DNA of 64,000 bases from Diphasiastrum complanatum. Taxonomy: Eukaryota; Streptophyta; Lycopodiopsida; Lycopodiales; Lycopodiaceae. The notes below the pieces were generated by a model, which saw nothing but the letters and a program-made list of their open reading frames with translations, had not been told where the DNA came from and did no database searches. Shown in pieces: positions 9,235 through 17,673 of the stretch. The translations under genes were made by a program, and so were the position numbers. Positions within the stretch are counted from its first letter, which is position 1. Each line of letters starts with the position of its first letter. The stretch lies in the NCBI GenBank assembly GCA_029204225.1, contig CM055109.1, forward strand, positions 25,170,723 through 25,234,722, written 5' to 3'.

Positions 9235-9657
9235 TCACTGAGGTGGCCAGTACTTATGTAATCGGCTCTCGTTGATGGGCGTGTCGAAGGTTGTCCCATC
9301 TAGCCTCTCCAGGTTCACGGCTCCATGATTAAGAATCTCTTTGATCCGATAAGGACCTTCGTCTATGAACTTTAATTTTTCTTTGATAGACTTGGTCTTA
9401 TACATCAGTACTAGATCTCCGGATCGAAGATCTTTCTTTTGTAACCTACGATTGTGCCATGTTTTGCGTCTTTTTTTTTCAGCTGCCAGTGCATGTACAA
9501 CTAGTAAGCGTGTTTCACAGAGCTTATGCAAAGCTTTGTGGCATAATTGTAGAGATCTGGATTCATCAAGACGTTGCGTTGTGGAAATCCTTAATGAAGG
9601 GACCAAAAACTCCACTGGCAATACAGCATCCTGATTGTAGACCAATTGGAATGGCAT
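9235..9657 (-). CDS. Gypsy integrase C-terminal domain
   Basis: Starts in MPFQLVYNQDAVLPVEFLVP, the conserved end of the catalytic core in plant gypsy integrases. It continues with KKDLRSGDLVLMYK and KEKLKFIDEGPYRIKEIL, the usual GDLVL...GPY..KI pattern of the C-terminal DNA-binding domain. It ends NESRLHKYWPPQ. Its 140 codons are open. The upstream core is in another frame, so at least one frameshift separates them near 9665. Confidence 0.8.
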   Translation of the reverse strand: MPFQLVYNQDAVLPVEFLVPSLRISTTQRLDESRSLQLCHKALHKLCETRLLVVHALAAEKKRRKTWHNRRLQKKDLRSGDLVLMYKTKSIKEKLKFIDEGPYRIKEILNHGAVNLERLDGTTFDTPINESRLHKYWPPQ

Positions 9658-9673
9658 TTGATTGATGCTTCCC

Positions 9674-10078
9674 TTATATGCTATCTTGAATGCCCTCAGA
9701 ACAACATGTAACTTGTGTTCCCAATCTGCTAGCTTCGACTATTTTCATGAGTACGCTACACAGGTTCTTATTGGATGATTCTGCTTGCCCATTACCGCGA
9801 GGATAATAAGGTGTAGTGAATCTATGGATCACGAAGAATTCCTTCAACAGGACCTTGATGGTCTCATTGACGAAATGACTTCCGCGATCGCTGACTATCT
9901 CCACTGGGCATCCAAAGCACACAATAATGTTCTCATAAAGAAACTTGGCAGTTGCCCTAGCATCAACTACTCTTACTGACTTGGCTTCGATCCACTTGGT
10001 GAGGTAGTCTGTGGCCACGATAATATATCGGGCTTGAGTACTTCTTGCCGCAGGGTGGATTGGTCCAATATAATCCAA
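9674..10078 (-). CDS. Gypsy integrase catalytic core
   Basis: MDYIGPIHPAARSTQARYII and VATDYLTKWIEAKSVRVVDA give the first Asp region. FGCPVEIVSDRGSHFVNETI gives the second Asp and YYPRGNGQAESSNKNL the Glu, so the DDE residues look intact. The last 20 residues (ASRLGTQVTCCSEGIQDSI) are out of frame relative to the family because of a frameshift. Confidence 0.85.
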   Translation of the reverse strand: MDYIGPIHPAARSTQARYIIVATDYLTKWIEAKSVRVVDARATAKFLYENIIVCFGCPVEIVSDRGSHFVNETIKVLLKEFFVIHRFTTPYYPRGNGQAESSNKNLCSVLMKIVEASRLGTQVTCCSEGIQDSI

Positions 10079-10156
10079 ACTCCACTTCTCAAATGGTGCT
10101 TGAGCTAAGACCAGGTGTAGAAGATCATAATTTAATCTCGTTGGTCTCCTTGCTCT

Positions 10157-10495
10157 CTAGCACACATCGCATTTCTTCAGGTATTCTACGGTATCTTTAT
10201 GAATCGTAGGCCACCAGCATCTTGATTGCAGGATCTTGCGAACTGTATTATTGAATGCAAAATGGCCCCCACCCATGCTTTCATGTGAAAGCGAAATAAT
10301 TTGAGTGGCCTCATGTGGAAAAATACACTGCCGAAGAATACCATTTGGTCCTCTTCGGTACAATTGGCCAACAATCAACTGATAAGGTCTAGCTTTCAAG
10401 ATCAACTTCTGCTGTTATGCCCTTGGTAGTGATTTGTTTGGTTGGCCCCGCATTAGATATTCAACTATATCAGCAGCCCATTCCGGTACTGTGTC
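10157..10495 (-). CDS. Gypsy integrase N-terminal zinc domain and preceding linker
   Basis: The open frame 10405-10157 has RPYQLIVGQLYRRGPNGILR, then ISLSHESMGGGHFAFNNTVR with the two histidines, and WWPTIHKDTVEYLKKCDVC with the cysteines. Upstream, to 10495, an interrupted frame still reads EWAADIVEYL, matching element G near 48040. The element is broken at about 10495. Confidence 0.75.
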
Positions 10496-10593
10496 AACGT
10501 TTACGGTTTTCACGATTCACAACGATGATGGTTGTGAGCAGTTCGTCGACTACTTCTACGGCTTAGTGGGAGTATTGCGCTTTTCTTAAGTTA

Positions 10594-10701
10594 TTGTAGT
10601 TTTTATGATTTGATTGTTACGGTTTCATCTTGCAGTTTTTACGAATTGATTGTTACGGTTCCATGTTGCGATTTTTACGATTCGATTGTTACGGTTCCAG
10701 G
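10594..10701 (+). repeat. Three tandem copies of a 36-bp unit
   Basis: Units start at 10594, 10630 and 10666 and share TTGNNNTTTTTANGA, then TTGATTGTTACGG or a close variant. The spacing is exactly 36 bp with about 85% identity between copies. A further looser copy (cgtttacggttttcacgattc) lies at 10498-10520, beside the break of the gypsy element. Confidence 0.75.
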
Positions 10702-11133
10702 CTTAGCCTTTTTGCGGGTGCACGATGTGACACTACATTTAAGTGAGCCAAGGGGTCATAACTAGGATGGGTATGATGGCCTAGATTTCGGCAGTGATTA
10801 ATGACAATAAAGGTAATATTTAAACAATTCATAAGTACTAGGGTTAATTAGACCGTACCATAGCCATCTTTACGTGTTTACTTTCAGTAGGTGGGCGTGG
10901 AACCTGGTAGCGGTTGGAAGCACTGGAGTAACTTAAAACGGAGATTAACCATTTAGAATTACTTTCTAATCGAGAGTTCTTGCGTTCCGGATTGCTACAA
11001 TTGTGTGCAAGTATTTACGAATAAGGTGTTTATATCAAGGAAAACGACGACGACGGCATCGATTGGTAAGGTTTCCAGATTTATCAAGCGTACAGAAGTT
11101 AGGAGTTCTGTCATTCAGGATTATCTGAAGAAA
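10702..11133. other. No recognisable gene
   Basis: Interrupted plus-strand frames read into the coiled-coil pseudogene that follows (WKHWSNLKRRLT near 10915; FIKRTEVRSSVIQDYLKKLR near 11080). They may be its decayed N-terminal end. Nothing else is recognised. Confidence 0.3.
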
Positions 11134-12009
11134 TTACGGTTGGATCATCTCTAGCAATTCAACCCAAACAAGATCGTGGAGGAAGCAGCAGTAGAATTCC
11201 TTAATAATATAAGGAATGAGTCGAATGAGCACACAAGTCTGAAACGTGAACATCCCAATCACGGAACAAATGTTTGGTGACACCATCGGATTGCCAGTAG
11301 ATTGTGATATACTGAATATTGTCCCTTCAGCGAAAATGACTGATTTCTTTCTTGCGGATGCCTTCAACATGCAGCAGGAGTATAAGCTAAGTCTCTACCA
11401 ACCATCGACACTAGGTTCTTTGGGGAGTTGGATGAATCAATAATTTTTGGAAGATATACTGATCAGTATATACTATATTTCTGTCAAGAATTCTGTACTG
11501 ATTCAGGCTGCTTCGCATGGAGCACCAATTCCATTGGGAAGGATTGCATACAAACAGTTTAAAAAGTGTCTGGAGGGCACTAAGAAAATAGTGAGTGGGG
11601 GGCGCATATCACCAAGATATGCGAAGCTTTTGGAGTCTTGACGGATCAGAAAGTGGGATTGTTGCAGCACAATCCAGTCCAAGCGGAAGCCTTGAGCAGT
11701 ATTATTTCATTGCCACACATGCAAGGGATGAGGCCGAGGTTCAATCACATTCATTTAGTCCTCAAACACAACAAGAAACGATACCAGACAAGGAATTAAT
11801 AGGGGAGTCAATACAGATGCGGCAGTGGAACGATGGTATTGATGTAGAACTGTCAAGGGATGTCACAACAGCAGCTATTCCACAACGTGACACCACGAAT
11901 CCGAGTCGGGATACAGGGACGTTGGAACAAAACATAAATTATGCGTCATATCAAAATGTTTTTAAATATGGCAAGAAATTTTTCACCGGGCTTACAACTC
12001 GGAATAGAT

Positions 12010-12698
12010 TTATATAATAATATCAGTACCTACAGGACCAAGTAGTATATTGGCACACAGTGTATGTACAGCAAATAGAGCGATTGAAGGTTGCAGAGGA
12101 AGAGGCGCTGAAGGTATGCCAATTTCAGACCCAAGTAAATAAGCTGAGCATGCAGTTAAGTGGCGTACAAGAGCAACTACGACAGAAGAATGAAGACAAC
12201 AAATTACTACGTGAGCAGAATGCATAATACTTCGATCGAATCACTCAACTGCAGAAGGAGCTGTATACGGTGCAGAATTTTAAAGATATGGCAGAGCATG
12301 AAAGAGATCTGTTGCATGCCCAGATCGCAAACATTACCGCAGGAAGACCAATGCACATTGATAATGCAGGACTCAAGGACAGGACTCAAGGAATGGACAA
12401 AAACCATACAAGGATAGCAGATAAGCTGGAGCAGCTCATGGAAAAACAATGTTTCGTACGAGATGAAGATATACAGTTGGAAAGAGAGCTTGCAGAAAAG
12501 CAGGGCATATTGCCAGCAACAGGGCAGTGTGTGAGATGGCTGTCTCATCTTGAGGACGTGCAGGAACAAGCCAACTTAAGACAAGCCATGACCGAGTGCC
12601 AACAACTCCGAGAACAATTGGCACAGACATGGAAGTTGAACTCCATGATAAAGGAAGTGAATGCCAAAAACTGCAAGCAGAGACGGAGAGGCTGTTAA
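12010..12698 (+). CDS. Coiled-coil segment of the decayed ORF
   Basis: One frame broken by a single TAA near 12226. Before it: QQIERLKVAEEEALKVCQFQ, then NKLSMQLSGVQEQLRQKNED. After it: RITQLQKELYTVQNFKDMAE, then RELAEKQGILPAT and LRQAMTECQQLREQLAQTWK. The heptad pattern runs for over 150 residues with one interruption. A 13-bp tandem duplication (12367-12392) lies inside and shifts the frame relative to an undamaged copy. A further coil segment (ECQKLQAETERLLSKTLRVR) follows in another frame at about 12655-12730. Confidence 0.45.
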
Positions 12699-12843
12699 GC
12701 AAGACTCTACGAGTAAGGGAGCAAGCGAAGACCGGAGGGGTACAACGCAGACCGACACCACTCCGCAACAGACCCAGCAAGCTGGGGACTGGGGATCTCT
12801 CACAGCAAAGCAGATGGTAGTACTTGTACCAGGCCAGTCATGC

Positions 12844-12879
12844 CATATCAAGAGTATATCCCATATCAAGAGTATATCC
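12844..12879 (+). repeat. 18-bp tandem duplication
   Basis: catatcaagagtatatcc occurs twice head to tail with no mismatch, encoding HIKSIS twice in the last frame of the coiled-coil ORF. Confidence 0.9.
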
Positions 12880-12899
12880 AAACTTGTAATCCACTAGGG

Positions 12900-12951
12900 A
12901 CTTCTTTCTTGCCTAAACAAGTTTTACTTCTTTCTTGCCTAAACAAGTTTT
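12900..12951 (+). repeat. 26-bp tandem duplication
   Basis: The 26-bp unit beginning acttctttcttgcctaaaca is present twice with no mismatch, directly after the final stop codon of the coiled-coil ORF. Confidence 0.9.
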
Positions 12952-13381
12952 TTAATCATAATTAGTGTAATGCTAATTAATCCTACGTGGCACCTTTACC
13001 ATGAGTTACCACATAGAGTGAACATGAGTTAAGAGTTATCTCTAAGATCTATTTTCATAGACTTTAGTAAGTTTGTTACATAGACTATATTAGGGTAACC
13101 TTAGAGTAGGACAAAGCCTATAATTGAATGTCATCCCAAAAGTACAACACATAGGACCTAGGCATGACACAATACTCCATGTCTAGCTCATTTCAAATGC
13201 ATACTTCAAATTAACATTAAGCTAAATTCGTTTTTGAAGATCTTCTTGGACCTTGGACTTTTTTAAGATGAGAACAAAATGTCACTTGCATGTGAACTTA
13301 CAGAAGGAGTATTCCACAACCCAAGCTGCATGGGGTGTTAATCTGAACTCATACGAAATGCATTGTTAGAGGTTAAAAGGA
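12952..13381. other. No recognisable feature
   Basis: AT-rich sequence between two plus-strand genes. It may hold the upstream region of the transposase-like gene, but no TATA box or repeat can be singled out with confidence. Confidence 0.3.
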
Positions 13382-13594
13382 ATGAAAAATATCGATCTAT
13401 GGGTAAAAGGTGATTTGTATCCACCTAATCCTTTGACCAATATTTCTCCTCAATTTTGTGATGTACATAGTTTGTTAAGGTTCATTGGCGATGGTGCCAA
13501 CAGACTTCTTGGCTATTGTCAAGTTATGGATTCTCGAAAAATCCAAGCTGAAATGCTAGCGAATAGTGCACATTCATATTACATACATGAATGA
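13382..13594 (+). CDS. Transposase-like gene, first recognisable coding piece
   Basis: MKNIDLWVKGDLYPPNPLTN, then DVHSLLRFIGDGANRLLGYC. Its relative is the minus-strand fragment at 426-746. The open frame is short and ends at a TGA, so either an exon boundary lies before the stop or the copy is damaged. It is grouped with the pieces below because strand and order agree. Confidence 0.4.
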   Translation: MKNIDLWVKGDLYPPNPLTNISPQFCDVHSLLRFIGDGANRLLGYCQVMDSRKIQAEMLANSAHSYYIHE

Positions 13595-13690
13595 GCAATT
13601 AAAATCATTGCAACAAACAAATCAGACATCGGCTAAGAGATAACAAATCTAAAATTAGAGCTCACCAGATCTGTCACAAAGTTTGAAGAA

Positions 13691-13909
13691 TTGCAATCTT
13701 CAAACATTAGTCTTCAAAAGATATTATATGGATTTCAGCGAAAGCGTCGAGTCTCAACGGATGACCAATCAAAAGACAATACTAAAAGGCGCAAACTAGA
13801 TGTTCTGACACCAGGTGGTGGTGCTAGTAAAAGACGCAAGAGATTAACGAAAGAATTTTTGAATAACATGGTCGGAGATCATTTCCAAAGCACCAAACAT
13901 ATGAAGTAA
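13691..13909 (+). CDS. Transposase-like gene, basic region
   Basis: Contains RKRRVSTDDQSKDNTKRRKL and ASKRRKRLTKEFLNNMVGDH, two basic clusters that resemble nuclear localisation signals. It is followed one TAA later, in the same frame, by the 13913 piece (FMKGKDLMQIVENE), so these may be one exon with a nonsense change at 13907-13909. Confidence 0.4.
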   Translation: MQSSNISLQKILYGFQRKRRVSTDDQSKDNTKRRKLDVLTPGGGASKRRKRLTKEFLNNMVGDHFQSTKHMK

Positions 13910-13912
13910 TTC

Positions 13913-14351
13913 ATGAAGGGTAAAGATTTGATGCAGATTGTGGAAAATGAAACGAGTGATCCATTTCGTTTAAAGATTGCAAGAAGACTTGCTACCAGGT
14001 TTCAACCGAATCCAAATGTTGGAGAAATAGTTTATGCGTGTGATCAAAGAAGTGTGAGTCGAAAAGGATATAGAGCATTGAAAAAATTTATGAAAAATTC
14101 TGACCAAAATGGGTTGAAACGACATCAAATATTACCTGCTTACAAATTGCTTCAAACTACAAAGCGAGAATGCAATTCATTTATAGAAAATGAATCAGGT
14201 AAATTCTTCCATATTCAGGATACTTTTAAGATATCCAACAAGCAAAAGGGATCTATTGTTCATTTTCATTATAACCAATACAACAATATATTTTTGGATC
14301 TGGAAAAGGTCCAAGCAATGATGATACGACATTACAATGTCAAAAGAGATG
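13913..14351 (+). CDS. Transposase-like gene, exon before the 93-nt intron
   Basis: Residues include RLATRFQPNPNVGEIVYACD, SRKGYRALKKFM, HQILPAYKLLQTTKRECNSF and YNQYNNIFLDLEKVQAMMIR. The pattern 'S..GYRALK...LPAYK' precedes the catalytic part in animal and plant transposase-like proteins that I recall, but I could not search. The exon ends at 14351 so that the next exon joins in frame (codon split G/AT). Confidence 0.45.
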
Positions 14352-14444
14352 GTGAATTCGTTTCACAACAATTTCAATTATTATTTTTCTATTTTTCGTA
14401 AGCAACAATTATTGCATGTTATTTACAAAAATTTGGTATTGCAG
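14352..14444 (+). other. Predicted 93-nt spliceosomal intron
   Basis: Donor GTGAATTC and acceptor TTTGGTATTGCAG with a T-rich middle. Splicing joins RD to DIGGKSIFVIKLDEAE without changing frame, whereas reading through would hit a stop at 14399. Confidence 0.6.
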
Positions 14445-15070
14445 ATATTGGAGGCAAATCTATATTTGTCATTAAGTTGGATGAAGCGGAGATCGTAAAA
14501 GGTCGCAAACTAGAACGTGTCACAATCACGTTGATGAACCAAGCATTGCAGGAGTCAACTGGAAGTGAGTCCAATAAATTTAGTGTGCAATCCGAAAATC
14601 ATATATGGTGGATAGCTGCATTCGAAGTTCATAAAGAGACCCACGATGTGTTGAAGTGGGTATTTGAACGATGCAATATATCCAAGGTAATACAAGCACA
14701 AAATGGAGGACAGTTGCTAAGTGTTGATGGCCAAAATTTTACTGTGGAATGGCACTTAGCTACCGATTTGAAGACCCTAAAATGCATGTTTGGTTGCGGG
14801 CTCGGTGCGAATGCCAAACATTTTTGCATATATTGTATGTCTGAAAGTGGCCGAAATAAAGGTGTGTTGCATTGCAACCAACGAGTTCCACCAAACAGGC
14901 AGAATCTAGACAAAGCATGGAGTCCCGTATTAGAGATTCCTCTCGAAAGAGTCCATTTTTGCACGATGCATGGTGAATTGCGGATATTGGACAAGTTGTT
15001 ATATTTGCATTGTTCTATGCATGGAATATGCAACCCAAATCACGCGCGGATGTTAGCATTCGAAATCTAG
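14445..15070 (+). CDS. Transposase-like gene, catalytic core with CxxC motif
   Basis: IGGKSIFVIKLDEAEIVKGR holds the likely first acidic residue. WHLATDLKTLKCMFGCGLGA is followed by KHFCIYCMSESG with a C-x2-C motif, then VLHC. Further on, PLERVHFCTMHGELRILDKL resembles the segment around the second Asp in RAG1/Transib-type enzymes, but His stands where Asp would be expected. CxxC plus His insertions of this kind are known in the CMC (CACTA, Mirage, Chapaev) and Transib/RAG1 groups of DDE proteins. The family assignment is inference. The frame is lost near 15045 by a 1-nt shift into the next piece. Confidence 0.45.
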
Positions 15071-15546
15071 AGGTAGTGTTATCAAAAATGGGACTTCACG
15101 GAGGCCATGTGAATCTTTCCAAGGACGTTGAGTTGAGTGGAAAAACTCAAGACTTGCCGGCAAAAGTTTCTATGGGGGGCGCAAAAGCAAGGCATTTCTT
15201 GTCAAATCATACTGGACGAGAAAGTAGTCTTCAATGGAAGTATTGGAAGAGAGTGTGTGAATGCACAACAAATATTGGATCGGATCCGCGTATGGCTGCC
15301 ACACGTGCAAAAGTGTGGCAAGCATTTGATGCTTTGTCACTGACTATCAATAAAAAAGACTCGAGGGAGGAAGATTATGATAGATATCAGACGGAAGTAC
15401 AAGCATTCACTCGATTGATGATTGATGCATGGGGAGAAACACGCATTGTGCAAAAAGTACAAAAAGGACCAAGAGTGGATCCTAATATGATCCTCAAGAG
15501 GGATTGGTTGTCAGATTACTTGATCTATCAATCTACTTCAGATTAA
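15040..15546 (+). CDS. Transposase-like gene, segment after the frameshift
   Basis: KSRADVSIRNLEVVLSKMGL, then GHVNLSKD, then GGAKARHFLSNHTGRESSLQ and KYWKRVCECTTNIG. The sequence is helical and Cys/His-bearing and continues the core. It runs to LSDYLIYQSTSD and stops. An 835-bp non-coding stretch separates it from the segment with the last acidic residue. Confidence 0.4.
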   Translation, partial: SRADVSIRNLEVVLSKMGLHGGHVNLSKDVELSGKTQDLPAKVSMGGAKARHFLSNHTGRESSLQWKYWKRVCECTTNIGSDPRMAATRAKVWQAFDALSLTINKKDSREEDYDRYQTEVQAFTRLMIDAWGETRIVQKVQKGPRVDPNMILKRDWLSDYLIYQSTSD

Positions 15547-16381
15547 GATCAATCTAGATCAATTCTAGACACAAAATCCTAACAAGAACAATCATTAATT
15601 GAAGGTAGGTGTACTTTTGGGTTTCCCATGTGTGAAACTCTGTCTGAGTACGGACTCCAACCTGAAAATCAAGTACACATTGATAGCACCTCAAAACAAT
15701 CAAAACAAATGTAGACAAATGGAGAGAATCACTCAAAATTGCTTCCAAAACCAAGATTGGTGTCTCACAATGATTATGGCCAAATGTGGCTCTATATATA
15801 CAATAAGTGAGAGCTCGTGGTACTGATCATCCCTCTGATCCCACATGTGTGAAGGTGCTTTGTCATATGATGATTCATCATGCAAACTGACACTTGGACA
15901 AAACCTTCTATTTTGAGCACTTTTGGTCCATTTTTCTTCTATATGGAGATCTACTTAAAAATATTCTAGAAGTCAAAATTCGTCTACTTCAGCTTATTCC
16001 ACACATGTGAGCTGTCCTCTACACATGGGATGTGACACCTAACCAAAGGATGTGGCTCATGCAATCAATAGATTGATGCCATGTGTCATATGTCTAGAAA
16101 ACTAGTTTTTGGCTTTTTTAGCCACTAGAACTTGAATTAAATCATATGTACAACCTATATGATTATGGTACATGACAAGTACACTATTTTCACACGTGGG
16201 AACAGGCTCCACACATGTGTAATCATCCTATATACAAGATTTTTGGCCTCTACCAAGTTTATTTTTGCATTTTTTCACACACATCACTCATTATATGGTC
16301 AGTGTTTTGTCTTTATTTTTTTCTTTGTAAGTTCTATCCAAGTGAAATGTACTAATTAGATTCTTTTGCAAACATCACATT
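15547..16381 (+). other. Intron or LTR-like insertion inside the transposase-like gene
   Basis: No coding frame. It contains several copies of a CACATGTG / CACGTG-type palindrome (cccatgtgtgaaactc near 15630, cacatgtgtgaagg near 15843, cacacatgtgtaatc near 16211) like the one in the LTRs of copia elements A and B. The stretch gtctgagtacggactcc also resembles a segment of the LTR of A. It may be a solo LTR of a third copia family inside an intron; the ends could not be fixed. Confidence 0.35.
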
Positions 16382-16792
16382 TTGTACGCTCATGGACCTT
16401 GGTTTTTAAAGACATATGGATCATCGGCTATTTGGAATACCCAAGGGATGGAGAAGAGTCATTATAGGGCCAAGGCTGCATATTTCAAAAATTCAAGACA
16501 CGGTGGAGGTAAAGGTCTTAGCAATGCCTTGGTAGAGATATTTCAGTGGTTTTATAGAGGAGTGACACGGGCTCGAGGGTTGACTTCAATGATCTCTTCA
16601 TCAAATTTAGCCAGAAGAGCCGCTTCGAAGTCATCCACAGCTAATGCAAGGCATAGGGAATGGAAGATGTCTCGGGTTTGTGTAGGGAAGCAGTGGGTTC
16701 CTCGGCAAAGAACATCCAATGAAGAGGATGGCATTTCAGAAATAGCGCACAATGAACAAATAGAATCTATTGAGAATATTACATTGTTTTGA
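16382..16792 (+). CDS. Transposase-like gene, C-terminal segment with candidate catalytic Glu
   Basis: YAHGPWFLKTYGSSAIW, then NTQGMEKSHYRAKAAYF, then NSRHGGGKGLSNALVEIFQW. The order His-Pro, Gly-Ser, Trp, Gly-x-Glu matches what I recall of the region around the last catalytic Glu in RAG1/Transib-type proteins; Glu in QGMEK is the candidate. A basic, Ser-rich tail follows (NLARRAASKSSTANARHREW). It ends at a TGA after NITLF. Confidence 0.45.
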   Translation: MYAHGPWFLKTYGSSAIWNTQGMEKSHYRAKAAYFKNSRHGGGKGLSNALVEIFQWFYRGVTRARGLTSMISSSNLARRAASKSSTANARHREWKMSRVCVGKQWVPRQRTSNEEDGISEIAHNEQIESIENITLF

Positions 16793-17020
16793 AGTATAGT
16801 GGTATAATTTATTTGATTACTATAAATAGACTTTGTTTGATACAATATTAAAATCATGTCTATTTTTGAAAAACTTTTTCTTATATAAGACCACTTTATC
16901 TCATTTTCAAGCACACATTTTTCTTGCTCTCTTGTCTTTCTTAGTTTCGGTAAATGCTTTGCACTTGCGCTCGTACTAATAATCTTTCGCATTGTCTCAT
17001 TACATCCTTCGAAGACAAAG

Positions 17021-17347
17021 TTGGCAAATCTATTGGCCGACACAACATTTGTTGATGAAATAGATCGCATCTATGCTATGTTCACTACCAGAATAGATAC
17101 CCTAGCAACTCTACGTGCGAATAGTGATGATTTCAGGTATGTAAGTGAGTATATAGAAGAGAACTTGATGCCTTACTCGGTAAGAATACCTGGCTACGAT
17201 ATTTCTTGGATTCCGTATAATTTGCTAACATATATATGGAAAGGAGATAGAGCTTTTACTGCCCGACTCAACAGGTCTGTTAGCCACTTGGGGAGCGAGC
17301 ACTTTTTGGAGTTAATGCGCAATCAACAAGAAATTTTAATCTCAAAA
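17021..17347 (+). CDS. Unrecognised gene, exon 1 piece
   Basis: Encodes NLLADTTFVDEIDRIYAMFT, then DFRYVSEYIEENLMPYSVRI and YNLLTYIWKGDRAFTARLNR. Mostly helical, no known motif. The intron that follows joins it in frame to the acidic piece at 17434. The true start is not visible. Confidence 0.4.
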
Positions 17348-17433
17348 GTGTAGGAAACAAGTTCTTGTCAGGTGAAATTACTGTGATTTTTTTATTGAAT
17401 GAATTTTCTACAAATACTGCTGAAGAAAAATAG
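17348..17433 (+). other. Predicted 86-nt intron
   Basis: Donor GTGTAGG directly after codon AAA, acceptor GAAAAATAG directly before GAT CCT AGC; T-rich interior. Removal joins two open frames in phase and takes out the stop at 17351. Confidence 0.6.
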
Positions 17434-17673
17434 GATCCTAGCGTGAACGTCAGCGAAATGGAAGAGCAAGAAGCAGAAGAGGAATTAACACCCGTGAAAG
17501 AAACAGAGCTTGCACGACAGATGGCTTCAGTTGCATCAACATCTGCCCAACCGGAGGACGTAGACGACTCCGATCACATGTTGCGAATACGTGACCTTGC
17601 ACCAGTGATAATTAACGGGCAAGAGTATTTGTTTCTGCATGACTTGCAACATATCCTCAGCTGGCAGGATTAG
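17434..17673 (+). CDS. Unrecognised gene, acidic exon
   Basis: DPSVNVSEMEEQEAEEELTP, then SAQPEDVDDSDHMLRIRDLA and VIINGQEYLFLHDLQHIL. Acidic and probably disordered at first, then a short globular stretch. A 1-nt shift near 17655 moves the reading to the next frame (QLAGLVKLQNGTNTFDHSV), so this copy may be damaged. Confidence 0.4.
   Translation, partial: DPSVNVSEMEEQEAEEELTPVKETELARQMASVASTSAQPEDVDDSDHMLRIRDLAPVIINGQEYLFLHDLQHILSWQD

Larger units (their letters stand above)
4280..10495 (-). mobile_element. Minus-strand Ty3/gypsy element, 5' truncated, with an extra ORF after integrase
   Basis: Reading on the minus strand: the end of the RNase H/integrase linker and integrase (10495-9235), a non-coding spacer (9234-8083), a long extra coding region (8082-5217) and the 3' LTR (5076-4280). 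Gag, protease and RT are missing; the break near 10495 is followed by unrelated plus-strand repeats. The order pol - spacer - extra ORF - 3' LTR is that of plant gypsy lineages such as Athila, Tat and Ogre, some of which carry an additional ORF at this place. The lineage assignment is inference. Confidence 0.75.
11134..12897 (+). pseudogene. Decayed transposon-type ORF with a coiled coil
   Basis: Linked plus-strand pieces: NPNKIVEEAAVEFLNNIRNE (near 11160); ITEQMFGDTIGLPVDCDILN (11246 frame); then EDILISIYYISVKNSVLIQA and PIPLGRIAYKQFKKCLEGTK (11447 frame); a Gln/Ser/Asp-rich linker (11595-12017); and a long coiled coil (12010-12698). The GLPVD and PIPLGRIAY stretches resemble the globular domain often annotated in plants as a putative transposon protein, but this is a weak likeness made from memory. 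Several stops and frameshifts are present. It could be another relative of the extra ORFs of gypsy elements, although I see no alignment to the domain at 5.4 or 53.7 kb. Confidence 0.4.
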
